A stretch of DNA of 15,882 bases, taken from the NCBI GenBank assembly GCA_964350865.1, contig CAYGLJ010000025.1, positions 1 through 15,882 of the forward strand, in the 5' to 3' direction. Both the position numbers and the translations under genes were made by a program. Position 1 is the stretch's first letter. Each line of letters begins with the position of its first letter. Below are positions 1-5,740 of the stretch, one piece after another. The DNA comes from Pontimonas sp964350865 (GTDB lineage Bacteria > Actinomycetota > Actinomycetes > Actinomycetales > Microbacteriaceae). The notes under the pieces were generated by a model that saw nothing but the letters and a program-made list of their open reading frames with translations, was not told the DNA's origin and made no database searches.

Positions 1-428
1 CCACGCTCGATGGTGAGCTCCAATTCGAAGCTTGCCTTGTCGTTCAGGGTGGCGATGTGCAGCTCGGGGTTGTGGATTTCCACACCGGCGGGAGCCTGGA
101 TGTCAGCAGCGCTGACGGCTCCAGCTCCAGTCTTGCGGAGGTAAGCAGTGATGGGCTCGTCGTGCTCGCTGGAGACGACGAGGTTCTTAATGTTCAGGAT
201 GATCTCGGTGACGTCTTCCTTCACACCGGCCACAGTGGAGAACTCGTGCAGCACACCGTCGATACGGATGCTGGTCACGGCCGCGCCGGGGATGGAGGAC
301 AACAGGGTACGACGCAGCGAGTTACCGAGCGTGTATCCGAAGCCTGGCTCCAGAGGCTCAATCACAAAGGCTGAGCGGAAGTCGGACAGTGTTTCTTCTG
401 ACAGGGTGGGGCGTTGTGCAATGAGCAC
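1..428 (-). CDS. rpoA: RNA polymerase alpha subunit, N-terminal part (cut by window edge)
   Basis: The alpha subunit dimerises to scaffold assembly of RNA polymerase (beta and beta' join on its N-terminal domain). About 142 residues are visible, all in the N-terminal domain; the C-terminal domain lies beyond base 1. The protein reads (M)LIAQRPTLSEETLSDF, then FVIEPLEPGFGYTLGNSLRR (the dimer and assembly signature, about residues 21-40) and TSIRIDGVLHEF, all typical actinobacterial RpoA. The start is a GTG at 428-426, chosen because AAAGGA (442-437 on the minus strand) sits 8 nt upstream and because the LIAQRPT start is the family norm. It is separated from rpsK by 130 nt with two inverted repeats, so it may have its own control. 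rpsD, which sits between rpsK and rpoA in many bacteria, is absent here. Identity is certain; only the 3' end is unseen. Confidence 0.97.
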   Translation of the reverse strand, partial: MLIAQRPTLSEETLSDFRSAFVIEPLEPGFGYTLGNSLRRTLLSSIPGAAVTSIRIDGVLHEFSTVAGVKEDVTEIILNIKNLVVSSEHDEPITAYLRKTGAGAVSAADIQAPAGVEIHNPELHIATLNDKASFELELTIER

Positions 429-447
429 TGTGGTGTTCCTTTCGGCT

Positions 448-469
448 AAGTGTCCGCTATATGACACTT
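448..469 (-). promoter_or_regulatory. Inverted repeat just upstream of the rpoA ribosome binding site
   Basis: Read on the minus strand, AAGTGTC and GACACTT form perfect 7-bp arms around an 8-nt loop, ATATAGCG. The repeat ends 5 nt before the rpoA Shine-Dalgarno sequence (442-437). As RNA it would be a hairpin next to the ribosome landing site; as DNA it could be an operator. The loop also contains a TATA-like stretch that could be a -10 element, but I see no convincing -35. The structure is seen directly; the regulatory role is inference. Confidence 0.5.
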
Positions 470-520
470 GGTTGAGGATGCGACCGGAGCCGCGACGAAC
501 TATGAGGTTGTGGTGGGGGT

Positions 521-554
521 GAGAAGGTCAGCGGGCAGACCCGCAGTCCTTCTC
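521..554 (-). promoter_or_regulatory. Strong hairpin directly after the rpsK stop codon
   Basis: On the minus strand GAGAAGG (554-548) pairs with CCTTCTC (527-521), and inside it GCGGG pairs with CCCGC around a UCUG loop. The 3x3 interior segment (ACT against TGA) adds one C-G pair, so the stem is nearly continuous over 15 positions. It begins 4 nt after the rpsK stop. The following bases are ACCCCCACC, not a U-tract, so it is not a standard intrinsic terminator. Partial termination, a 3'-end stabiliser or an RNase site between rpsK and rpoA are all possible. Confidence 0.55.
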
Positions 555-558
555 GGAA

Positions 559-957
559 CTACACGCGACGACGCTTGGGCGGACGGCAACCGTTGTGAGC
601 CTGAGGGGTCACATCGGTAATCGAGCCCACCTCCAGGCCGGCGGCCTGGAGTGAACGAATCGCTGTCTCACGACCGGAGCCCGGTCCCTTGACGAAAACA
701 TCGACCTTCTTCATGCCGTGCTCCTGTGCCTGGCGGGCAGCAGACTCGGCAGCCAGCTGTGCTGCGAAGGGGGTTGACTTACGAGAGCCTTTGAAGCCCA
801 CGCCACCGGAGGATGCCCAGGAGATAACAGCTCCGGACGGGTCGGTGATCGAAATGATGGTGTTGTTGAATGTCGACTTGATGTGGGCCTGGCCCACAGC
901 AATGTTCTTCTTGGTCTTGCGACGAGGCTTTCTCGCTGCCGCCTTGGGTGCTGCCAT
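559..957 (-). CDS. rpsK: 30S ribosomal protein S11 (uS11)
   Basis: S11 binds the platform of the 30S subunit near the decoding region and contacts S7, S18 and the mRNA exit path. The 132-residue product has the bacterial S11 layout: a basic N-terminus (KAAARKPRRKTKK, about residues 5-17), the AHIKSTFNNTII stretch at 24-35, GPGSGRETAIR at 91-101, and the signature C-terminus HNGCRPPKRRRV at 121-132. The start is ATG at 957, preceded on the minus strand by GGAGAG 7 nt upstream. It lies 47 nt after rpsM, so it is surely co-transcribed with it. Length and motifs are complete and nothing is unusual in the protein. A strong hairpin follows the stop codon. Confidence 0.99.
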   Translation of the reverse strand: MAAPKAAARKPRRKTKKNIAVGQAHIKSTFNNTIISITDPSGAVISWASSGGVGFKGSRKSTPFAAQLAAESAARQAQEHGMKKVDVFVKGPGSGRETAIRSLQAAGLEVGSITDVTPQAHNGCRPPKRRRV

Positions 958-1004
958 TGTTTTCTCTCCGTAATTCTTAGTCGGTTAGTGAACCAAAACT
1001 GGGT

Positions 1005-1379
1005 CTAGCTGGCCTTCTTCTTGCCAGCAACGGTGCGCTTGGGACCCTTACGGGTACGAGCGTTGGTCTTGGTGCGCTGACCGCGCACGGGGAGGCCACG
1101 GCGGTGACGCAGGCCTTCGTAGCTACCAATTTCCACCTTGCGACGAATATCGGCGGTTACCTCGCGGCGAAGGTCACCCTCCACCTTGTAGGTTCCTTCA
1201 ATGTGCTCACGCAGCTTGAGCAATTGCTCGTCACTGAGATCTTTCACGCGAGTGTTGGGGTCAATGCCCGTGTTCTCGAGTGTTTGCTTGGAACGGGTGC
1301 GACCCACACCGTAGATGTAGGTCAATGCGACCTCAACCCGCTTATCGCGGGGAATGTCGACTCCGGCAAGACGTGCCAT
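1005..1379 (-). CDS. rpsM: 30S ribosomal protein S13 (uS13)
   Basis: S13 sits in the 30S head, makes intersubunit bridges with the 50S subunit, and its tail touches the P-site tRNA. The 124-residue product begins MARLAGVDIPRDKRVEVALTY, contains the helix-two-turn-helix GVGRTRS at 24-30, and ends with the basic S13 signature RHRRGLPVRGQRTKTNAR (91-108) and a lysine-rich tail that would reach the P site. Start ATG at 1379 has AGGAG upstream (ACAGGAGAAATACC). The 112-nt stretch between rpmJ and this gene (1380-1491) is rich in C and G on alternate strands; apart from a 4-bp TCTG/CAGA pair I see no ORF or strong hairpin there. First gene of the classical alpha operon part. Confidence 0.99.
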   Translation of the reverse strand: MARLAGVDIPRDKRVEVALTYIYGVGRTRSKQTLENTGIDPNTRVKDLSDEQLLKLREHIEGTYKVEGDLRREVTADIRRKVEIGSYEGLRHRRGLPVRGQRTKTNARTRKGPKRTVAGKKKAS

Positions 1380-1491
1380 GGTATTTCTCCTGTGGAACTG
1401 GAAGGTCTGTGACAGAATCTGCGCCCGGGCCTTCCCCCGAGGAGTCCCCCACGAATGGGTTCTTGATCCTGCCTTGTATGTATTGAGTTAT

Positions 1492-1605
1492 TTAGCCTTG
1501 GCGCTGCTTGTGACGCGGGTTCTCGCAAATCACCATGACATTGCCGTGACGACGAATGACTTTGCATTTGTCGCACATGGGCTTAACACTGGCGCTAACC
1601 TTCAT
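1492..1605 (-). CDS. rpmJ: 50S ribosomal protein L36 (bL36), zinc form
   Basis: L36 is the smallest 50S protein, bound to 23S rRNA near the peptidyl transferase side of the subunit. I translated this 37-residue gene from the gap between infA and rpsM: MKVSASVKPMCDKCKVIRRH, then GNVMVICENPRHKQRQG. The zinc ligands Cys11, Cys14, Cys27 and His32 are all present, so this is the zinc-binding C+ form; a C- paralogue used under zinc starvation would be encoded elsewhere. Start ATG at 1605 has AGGAAAG upstream; TAA at 1494-1492. Residue 4 is Ser where Arg is common. It is 64 nt downstream of infA in the usual infA-rpmJ-rpsM order. Confidence 0.98.
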   Translation of the reverse strand: MKVSASVKPMCDKCKVIRRHGNVMVICENPRHKQRQG

Positions 1606-1669
1606 GGTCTTTCCTTTTTCTCGCTGGCCTCGTGCCCCAGTGGTTCCCGGGGCCGTTCCTTCTCAGTGC

Positions 1670-1891
1670 TTACTTGTATCGGTAGACGATGCGGCCACGG
1701 GTCAGGTCGTAAGGGCTGAGCTCCACAATGACTTTGTCTTCCGGCAAAATTCGGATGTAATGCTGACGCATTTTCCCCGAAATGTGGGCAAGAACCTTGT
1801 GACCGTTGGTCAACTCCACGCGGAACATCGCATTCGGAAGAGCTTCGACAACCGAGCCTTCGATTTCAATGACACCGTCTTTGTTGGCCAT
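1670..1891 (-). CDS. infA: Translation initiation factor IF-1
   Basis: IF-1 is a single OB-fold (S1-like) protein that occupies the A site of the 30S subunit during initiation and helps IF-2 and IF-3. The 73-residue product begins MANKDGVIEIEGSVVEALPN and ends LSPYDLTRGRIVYRYK, essentially the consensus actinobacterial IF-1. The reading frame stays open 11 codons further upstream, but ATG at 1891 is chosen because the family starts at MA(N/K)KDG and because GAGG lies 7 nt before it (ATATGAGGCT). It follows adk after a 131-nt gap; the methionine aminopeptidase gene map, usually found between adk and infA in actinobacteria, is missing. The gap contains a palindrome and a candidate promoter, so infA-rpmJ-rpsM-rpsK may be partly independent of the upstream genes. 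Confidence 0.98.
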   Translation of the reverse strand: MANKDGVIEIEGSVVEALPNAMFRVELTNGHKVLAHISGKMRQHYIRILPEDKVIVELSPYDLTRGRIVYRYK

Positions 1892-1977
1892 AGCCTCATA
1901 TCTTGTTGTAACGAGTTGTTGCACTGGTCATGCGTGGTGGTTGAAAGCCATAAGAGCCTTTTTGACACCAAAGCACT

Positions 1978-2006
1978 ATCTTAGACCGGCTTCTGTGCCG
2001 GCACAA
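1978..2006 (-). promoter_or_regulatory. Candidate infA promoter with an overlapping 12-bp palindrome
   Basis: On the minus strand TTGTGC (2006-2001) and TAAGAT (1983-1978) are spaced by 17 nt, a plausible SigA-type -35/-10 pair (3/6 and 4/6 matches) about 87 nt before infA. The -35 overlaps a perfect palindrome, TGTGCCGGCACA (1994-2005), well placed to be an operator. Part of the same segment, CCGGC and GCCGG at 1986-2001, could instead fold as a small RNA hairpin. Seen: spacing and symmetry. Inferred: promoter and operator function. Confidence 0.35.
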
Positions 2007-2013
2007 GTCCCGG

Positions 2014-2036
2014 TTTCAGGGTTTAGGACCCTGAAA
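2014..2036 (-). promoter_or_regulatory. Hairpin straddling the adk stop codon
   Basis: TTTCAGGG (2036-2029, minus strand) and CCCTGAAA (2021-2014) are perfect 8-bp arms around a 7-nt loop, TCCTAAA, which contains the adk TAA stop. No U-tract follows (CCGGGACTTG), so termination would be inefficient at best. It may set the 3' boundary of the spc-part mRNA, protect it, or be melted by ribosomes finishing adk. The arms are seen directly; the function is inferred. Confidence 0.45.
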
Positions 2037-2616
2037 TTCCACGCTCTGCGAGCTTTTCCATAATTCGACCGCTGACCTCGGAGATTTCTCCGATTCCATC
2101 GATCGCGACAACCAACCCTCTACTCCCGTAAACATCGATGAGCGGGGCGGTTTGCTCTTCGTAAACCTCAAGCCTGTGGCGGACGACCGATTCGTCATCA
2201 TCGGATCGCCCCTGCTCCAGCGCACGTTTCCGTAACCGCTCGACCACTACGTCAGCATCGGCAACGAGCTGAACCACCACATCGAGCGAGGTGCCGTGGT
2301 CCGCGAGGAACCCATCGAGGTGTCGCACCTGATCTGTCGTCCGGGGGTAACCATCGAGCAGGAACCCACCTGCGCAGTCGTCTTGCTCGAGCCGATCATT
2401 GATCAGGTCGTTCGTCAACGAGTCAGGGACATTGTCGCCTGCATCCATGAACGCTTTCGCTTTGAGCCCCAGAGGAGTTTCGTTCTTCACGTTGTGACGA
2501 AAAATATCTCCTGTGGAAATTGCAGGGACCCCCAAAGCCTCAGAAAGCTGAGCTGCCTGGGTTCCCTTACCTGCCCCGGGAGGGCCAATGAGGAGAAGGC
2601 GGGTGCCGCCGGTCAC
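2023..2616 (-). CDS. adk: Adenylate kinase, short-LID type
   Basis: Adenylate kinase converts ATP + AMP to 2 ADP in the cytosol and balances the adenylate pool. The 197-residue product has the P-loop GPPGAGKGT at residues 11-19, the AMP-site STGDIFR at 34-40, DGYPRTTDQ at 88-96, and RSDDDESVVRHRL in the region of the lid and its following helix. The lid is short: there is no inserted zinc-finger segment and no Cys4 set, as in actinobacterial Adk. Start is GTG at 2616-2614, sharing GTGA with the secY stop, which argues for translational coupling to secY. secY-adk is the normal spc-operon end. The stop codon lies in the loop of an 8-bp hairpin. No map gene follows. Confidence 0.98.
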   Translation of the reverse strand: MTGGTRLLLIGPPGAGKGTQAAQLSEALGVPAISTGDIFRHNVKNETPLGLKAKAFMDAGDNVPDSLTNDLINDRLEQDDCAGGFLLDGYPRTTDQVRHLDGFLADHGTSLDVVVQLVADADVVVERLRKRALEQGRSDDDESVVRHRLEVYEEQTAPLIDVYGSRGLVVAIDGIGEISEVSGRIMEKLAERGISGS

Positions 2617-3935
2617 TTGAGCAATCCCTCATAGTGACGCTGCTGCAATTGCGAATCAATCTGCTTCACCGTGTCGAGACCGACACCCACGATGATCAGA
2701 ATGCTGGCGCCACCAAAGGGGAAGTTCTGGTTCGCGTTCACCGTAGCCAACGCGATGAGCGGGATCAGCGCCACCAAACCGAGGTAGAGCGACCCAGGCA
2801 AAGTGATGCGGGTCAACACGTAGTCGAGGTACTCCGCGGTGGGGCGGCCGGCACGGATGCCGGGGATAAAGCCGCCATAGCGCTTCATGTTGTCGGCGAC
2901 TTCCTCGGGGTTGAAAATAATCGCCACGTAGAAGTAGGTAAAGCCGACGATAAGCAAGAAGTAAATGGCCATGTAGAGAGGGTTGTCACCGGAGGTGAGG
3001 TTGTTCTGAATCCACACAACCCACTCCGACGCAGTGCCTCCCGCTGTGGGCTGGTTGAACTGAGCAAAGAGTGCGGGGAGATACAACAGCGAGGAGGCGA
3101 AAATGACGGGGATTACGCCAGCCATGTTGACCTTGATGGGGATATAGGTGTTGTTACCGCCGTAGGCGCGACGACCCACCATGCGCTTTGCATACTGCAC
3201 GGGGACACGACGCTGGGATTGCTCGACGAACACCACAAGGCCCATGATGACCAGACCCACCGCCAAGACGATGAGGAAGATTTCAAAACCGTTCGCCTGA
3301 GCGATAGCCCACAGAGCCGACGGGAACGTTGCGGCGATGGACACGAAGATCAACAGCGACATTCCGTTACCGACACCGCGCTCGGTAATCATTTCACCGA
3401 ACCACATGATCAGACCGGTACCCGCGGTCATGGTGATGACCATCAGCATGATGGCGTACCACGCGTCATTGGAGAGCAACTGGTTACAGGCGGGCACACC
3501 CGAGGAACCAAAGAGAGCACCACTTCGGGCCACCGTGATGAGGGTGGTCGACTGGAGCAGGGCCAGCCCAATGGTCATGTAGCGGGTGTACTGAGTGAGT
3601 TTTCCTTGACCCGCTTGGCCTTCCTTGTGGAGGGCTTCGAAGTGCGGAATAACGACGCGCAAAAGCTGGGTGATAATCGACGCCGTGATGTAGGGCATGA
3701 TGCCCAGCGCAAAGATGGAGAGCTGCAAGAGCGCCCCACCACTGAACAGGTTGATCAGTTCATAAAGACCGGCAGTTCCGCTGGTGCCCGCCAGACACTG
3801 TTGGACGTTGCGGTAGTCCACAAACGGAGCCGGAATGAAAGAGCCAAGACGGAAGAGGCCGACCATCGTCAAGGTGAAGAAGATTTTGCGGCGCAGGTCA
3901 GGCGTCTTGAAGATTCTGCCTAATGCACTAAACAC
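2613..3935 (-). CDS. secY: Protein translocase subunit SecY
   Basis: SecY forms the protein-conducting channel of the Sec translocon in the cytoplasmic membrane, with SecE and SecG, driven by SecA or by translating ribosomes. The 440-residue product has the usual ten hydrophobic segments. Recognisable pieces are LRRKIFFTL near the N-terminus, the plug/TM2 region SGGALLQLSIFALGIMPYI (65-83), ITERGVGNGMSLLIF (183-197), the cytosolic loop RRVPVQYAKR (242-251) followed by YIPIKVNMAGVIPVIF, and the ribosome and SecA-binding loop FNPEEVADNMKRYGGFIPGI (341-360) with GRPTAEYL. The start is GTG at 3935, with GGGAGAAG upstream. It follows rplO after 103 nt that hold a large inverted repeat, and it overlaps adk by 4 nt. 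Confidence 0.99.
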   Translation of the reverse strand: MFSALGRIFKTPDLRRKIFFTLTMVGLFRLGSFIPAPFVDYRNVQQCLAGTSGTAGLYELINLFSGGALLQLSIFALGIMPYITASIITQLLRVVIPHFEALHKEGQAGQGKLTQYTRYMTIGLALLQSTTLITVARSGALFGSSGVPACNQLLSNDAWYAIMLMVITMTAGTGLIMWFGEMITERGVGNGMSLLIFVSIAATFPSALWAIAQANGFEIFLIVLAVGLVIMGLVVFVEQSQRRVPVQYAKRMVGRRAYGGNNTYIPIKVNMAGVIPVIFASSLLYLPALFAQFNQPTAGGTASEWVVWIQNNLTSGDNPLYMAIYFLLIVGFTYFYVAIIFNPEEVADNMKRYGGFIPGIRAGRPTAEYLDYVLTRITLPGSLYLGLVALIPLIALATVNANQNFPFGGASILIIVGVGLDTVKQIDSQLQQRHYEGLLK

Positions 3936-3986
3936 GTCTTCTCCCTGCTCCGGCCTGGCGGCACGTGGATTCGAGCTTACCTGTTC

Positions 3987-4030
3987 GGTGACCCCAGCGG
4001 AAAAGCCTGAAGCCTCTCCACTGGGTCACC
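3987..4030 (-). promoter_or_regulatory. Large intergenic hairpin between rplO and secY
   Basis: On the minus strand GGTGACCC-AG-TGG (4030-4018) pairs with CCG-CT-GGGGTCACC (4000-3987): 8 perfect pairs, a single-base bulge, then 5 more including one G-U that exists only in the minus-strand RNA. The loop is 17 nt. It begins 8 nt after the rplO stop and ends about 50 nt before secY. No U-tract follows. It may tune the drop from ribosomal-protein to secY expression by partial termination or mRNA processing. Confidence 0.5.
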
Positions 4031-4038
4031 CACAGAAC

Positions 4039-4875
4039 TTATTCCTTGATGGAACCGCCGGCTTTGACGATCTTCTCAGCGGCCTGCTTCGAGACCTTGT
4101 CAACGCTCACGGTCAGGGCAACACTCACGTCACCGTCGGCCAAAACCTTGACCTTCTGGTTCTTGCGAACAGCGCCCTTTGCCACCAAATCAGAGACTGT
4201 GACGTCACCGCCCTTGGGGTAGAGCTCGCCGAGTCGGCCAACATTAACCACCTGGTACTCGACCCGGAAGGGGTTAGTGAAACCACGGAGCTTCGGAGCC
4301 CGCATCACCGAGGTGAGCTGACCACCCTGGAATCCGGGACGAACCTGGTAACGAGCTTTCGTTCCCTTGGTTCCGCGACCGGCAGTCTTACCCTTTGAAC
4401 CCTCACCGCGACCCACACGGGTCTTGGCCTTCTTAGAACCGGCAGCAGGTCGCAGGTGGTGAAGCTTCACCACACCGGGACGTGCGTCCTTCTCCGTAGC
4501 GGCTTTCTTGGACTTGGTCTGCTTGGCAGGAGCATCTGCTTTCGCAGCGGTCTCCTTCTTGGGGGCTGCAGCTTTAGCCTCTGCGGGCTTCTTGGCAGCA
4601 GGTGCCTTGGCGGCAGGCTTAGCAGCAGAAGTCTTGGTGGCGGGAGCCTTGGCCGCAGCAGGCTTCTTTGCTGCAGGAGCTTTCGCTGCCGTTTCCTTCT
4701 TCGCTGCAGGCTTAGCAGCAGCTTTTGCTGCTGGTTTCGCTGCGGCTGCCGGCTTCTTCGCTGCAGGTGCCTTAGCAGCGGGAGCTTTGGCGGCAGGTTT
4801 CTTAGCCGCGGTCTCCTTCTTCGCTGCGGGCTTAGCAGCGGGCTTCTTAGCCGCTGGCTTCTTCTCTTCGGCCAT
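4039..4875 (-). CDS. rplO: 50S ribosomal protein L15 (uL15) with a long Lys/Ala/Pro-rich N-terminal extension
   Basis: L15 is a late-assembling 50S protein whose basic arm threads into 23S rRNA. The product is 278 residues against roughly 145-150 usually. The core runs from about residue 134 (GVVKLHHLRPAAGSK) through the L15 arm KTRVGRGEGSKGKTAGRGTK (151-170) to KIVKAGGSIKE at the end, and looks complete. Residues 1-133 are an extension built almost only of Lys, Ala and Pro in KPAAK/APAAK units, with KKETAAK at 19-25, 59-65 and 106-112; it resembles the tails of histone H1-like and mycobacterial HupB proteins. The start is firm: ATG at 4875 overlaps the rpmD stop (TAATG) and GGAGAT lies upstream. 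No frameshift joins the two parts. The tail is presumably disordered and RNA- or DNA-binding; this is inference. A separate gene for the tail is unlikely, since no stop or second RBS intervenes. Confidence 0.95.
   Translation of the reverse strand: MAEEKKPAAKKPAAKPAAKKETAAKKPAAKAPAAKAPAAKKPAAAAKPAAKAAAKPAAKKETAAKAPAAKKPAAAKAPATKTSAAKPAAKAPAAKKPAEAKAAAPKKETAAKADAPAKQTKSKKAATEKDARPGVVKLHHLRPAAGSKKAKTRVGRGEGSKGKTAGRGTKGTKARYQVRPGFQGGQLTSVMRAPKLRGFTNPFRVEYQVVNVGRLGELYPKGGDVTVSDLVAKGAVRKNQKVKVLADGDVSVALTVSVDKVSKQAAEKIVKAGGSIKE
4477..4875 (-). repeat. Low-complexity coding repeat (KPAAK/APAAK units) of the L15 extension
   Basis: About 400 bp of degenerate 12-15 bp units encode KPAAK, APAAK and KAPAA. 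The codons vary (GCT, GCA, GCG, GCC for Ala), so the DNA repeats are imperfect while the protein repeat is strict. A KKETAAK motif recurs at residues 19, 59 and 106, suggesting a higher-order period of 40-47 residues from segment duplication. Such DNA is prone to slippage, so copy number may vary between strains. It is coding, not a CRISPR or satellite. Confidence 0.85.
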
Positions 4876-5060
4876 TAGTCAATCTCCTCGACCTTCACCA
4901 GGTGTGCACAGGTGCGGATGTATCCGCGGTTGGCACTGGTGTCTTCACGAACAACGGAGTCGCCGATCCTCTTGAGACCCAAGCTGCGAACGGTTTCGCG
5001 AATGTTGGGCTTCTCGCTGATGAGCGACTTGATCTGGGTTACTTTGAGCTTTTTCGCCAT
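4875..5060 (-). CDS. rpmD: 50S ribosomal protein L30 (uL30)
   Basis: L30 binds the 50S subunit near 5S rRNA-side structures and is a small, non-universal bacterial protein. The 61-residue product begins MAKKLKVTQIKSLISEKPNI and contains RETVRSLGLKRIGDSVVRED (about 21-40), the L30 signature region, then RGYIRTCAHLVKVEEID. Length matches the family. The ATG at 5060 overlaps the rpsE stop by one base (TGATG), and its own TAA overlaps the L15 ATG (TAATG), so it is translationally coupled on both sides in the standard rpsE-rpmD-rplO order. Confidence 0.98.
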   Translation of the reverse strand: MAKKLKVTQIKSLISEKPNIRETVRSLGLKRIGDSVVREDTSANRGYIRTCAHLVKVEEID

Positions 5061-5740
5061 CAGGCACCTGCCTTTGCAGCGGCAGCTTCTGCTTCAGCGC
5101 GAACCAGGTGAGCGGGAGCAATGTCCTCGAACTCCTGGTTGCGGCGAGCAGCAACACTGCGAGGCTCTTCGAGCATCTTCAGTGCAGCGACTGTCGCGTG
5201 AACGATGTTGAGGGTGTTGGAGGAACCCAACGACTTGCTCAGCACGTCGTGAATTCCGGCACACTCGAGTACGGCGCGGACTGGACCACCGGCGATAACA
5301 CCGGTACCCGGCGTTGCGGGGCGCAGGAGCACCACACCAGCGGCGGCTTCACCCTGAACGGGGTGGGGAATGGTCTGGGCGACGCGGGGAACCTTGAAGA
5401 AGTTCTTCTTAGCGTCCTCGACACCCTTAGAGATCGCCAAGGGCACCTCGCGGGCCTTGCCGTATCCCACACCAACCATGCCGTTACCGTCACCGACGAC
5501 CACCAGTGCGGTGAAGCTGAACCGACGTCCACCCTTCACAACCTTGGACACACGGTTGATCGTGACAACACGCTCCAGGAACTGGCTCTTGTCGTTATCG
5601 CGAGTACCGCGCTCACGAGCGTTGGGGTTACGCTCACGGCTGCCACGGCGCGCTTCGCGCTCCGGGGCTGCTTCTGCTTCGGGCTCGGGGGCTGGAGTGG
5701 TTTCTTCGACCACTGCCTCGTCCTTAACTTCTTCGCTCAC
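5060..5740 (-). CDS. rpsE: 30S ribosomal protein S5 (uS5) with acidic-then-basic N-terminal extension
   Basis: S5 lies at the mRNA entry side of the 30S subunit, helps unwind mRNA and affects decoding fidelity. The product is 226 residues; the conserved body starts near residue 51 (DKSQFLERVVTINRVSKVV), with the RNA-binding KGGRRFSF at 69-76, GDGNGMVGVGYGKAREV at 83-99, and the C-terminal domain GTGVIAGGPVRAVLECAGI at 146-164. Residues 1-30 are acidic (EEVKDEAVVEETTPAPEPEAE) and 31-50 are Arg-rich; such extensions occur in actinobacterial S5. The start is GTG at 5740-5738, sharing GTGA with the rplR stop. The stop overlaps rpmD (TGATG). An Ala/Glu-rich tail (AEAEAAAAKAGA) closes the protein. 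Confidence 0.98.
   Translation of the reverse strand: MSEEVKDEAVVEETTPAPEPEAEAAPEREARRGSRERNPNARERGTRDNDKSQFLERVVTINRVSKVVKGGRRFSFTALVVVGDGNGMVGVGYGKAREVPLAISKGVEDAKKNFFKVPRVAQTIPHPVQGEAAAGVVLLRPATPGTGVIAGGPVRAVLECAGIHDVLSKSLGSSNTLNIVHATVAALKMLEEPRSVAARRNQEFEDIAPAHLVRAEAEAAAAKAGA

Noticed and set aside
1380..1491. GC-skewed stretch between rpmJ and rpsM as a possible terminator or small gene
   Set aside because: The G and C runs do not form a convincing stem, and the frames through it are shadows without an RBS or homology.
1892..1924. Eleven-codon N-terminal extension of IF-1
   Set aside because: The open frame extends upstream, but IF-1 homologues start at MA.KDG and the GAGG SD fits the ATG at 1891.
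2634..3923. A 429-codon open frame on the plus strand opposite secY
   Set aside because: It mirrors secY almost end to end, the product is His/Asp/Gln/Arg-rich with no domain, and long antisense frames are common opposite GC-biased genes.
4477..4875. Repeat array resembling a CRISPR or satellite
   Set aside because: Units are degenerate, have no constant spacer length and are in frame with L15; they encode KPAAK-type peptide repeats.
4456..4975. Ala- or Leu/Ser/Gly-rich plus-strand frames that look like membrane proteins
   Set aside because: They are the reverse complement of the Lys/Ala codons of the L15 extension; the apparent hydrophobicity is an artefact of low complexity.
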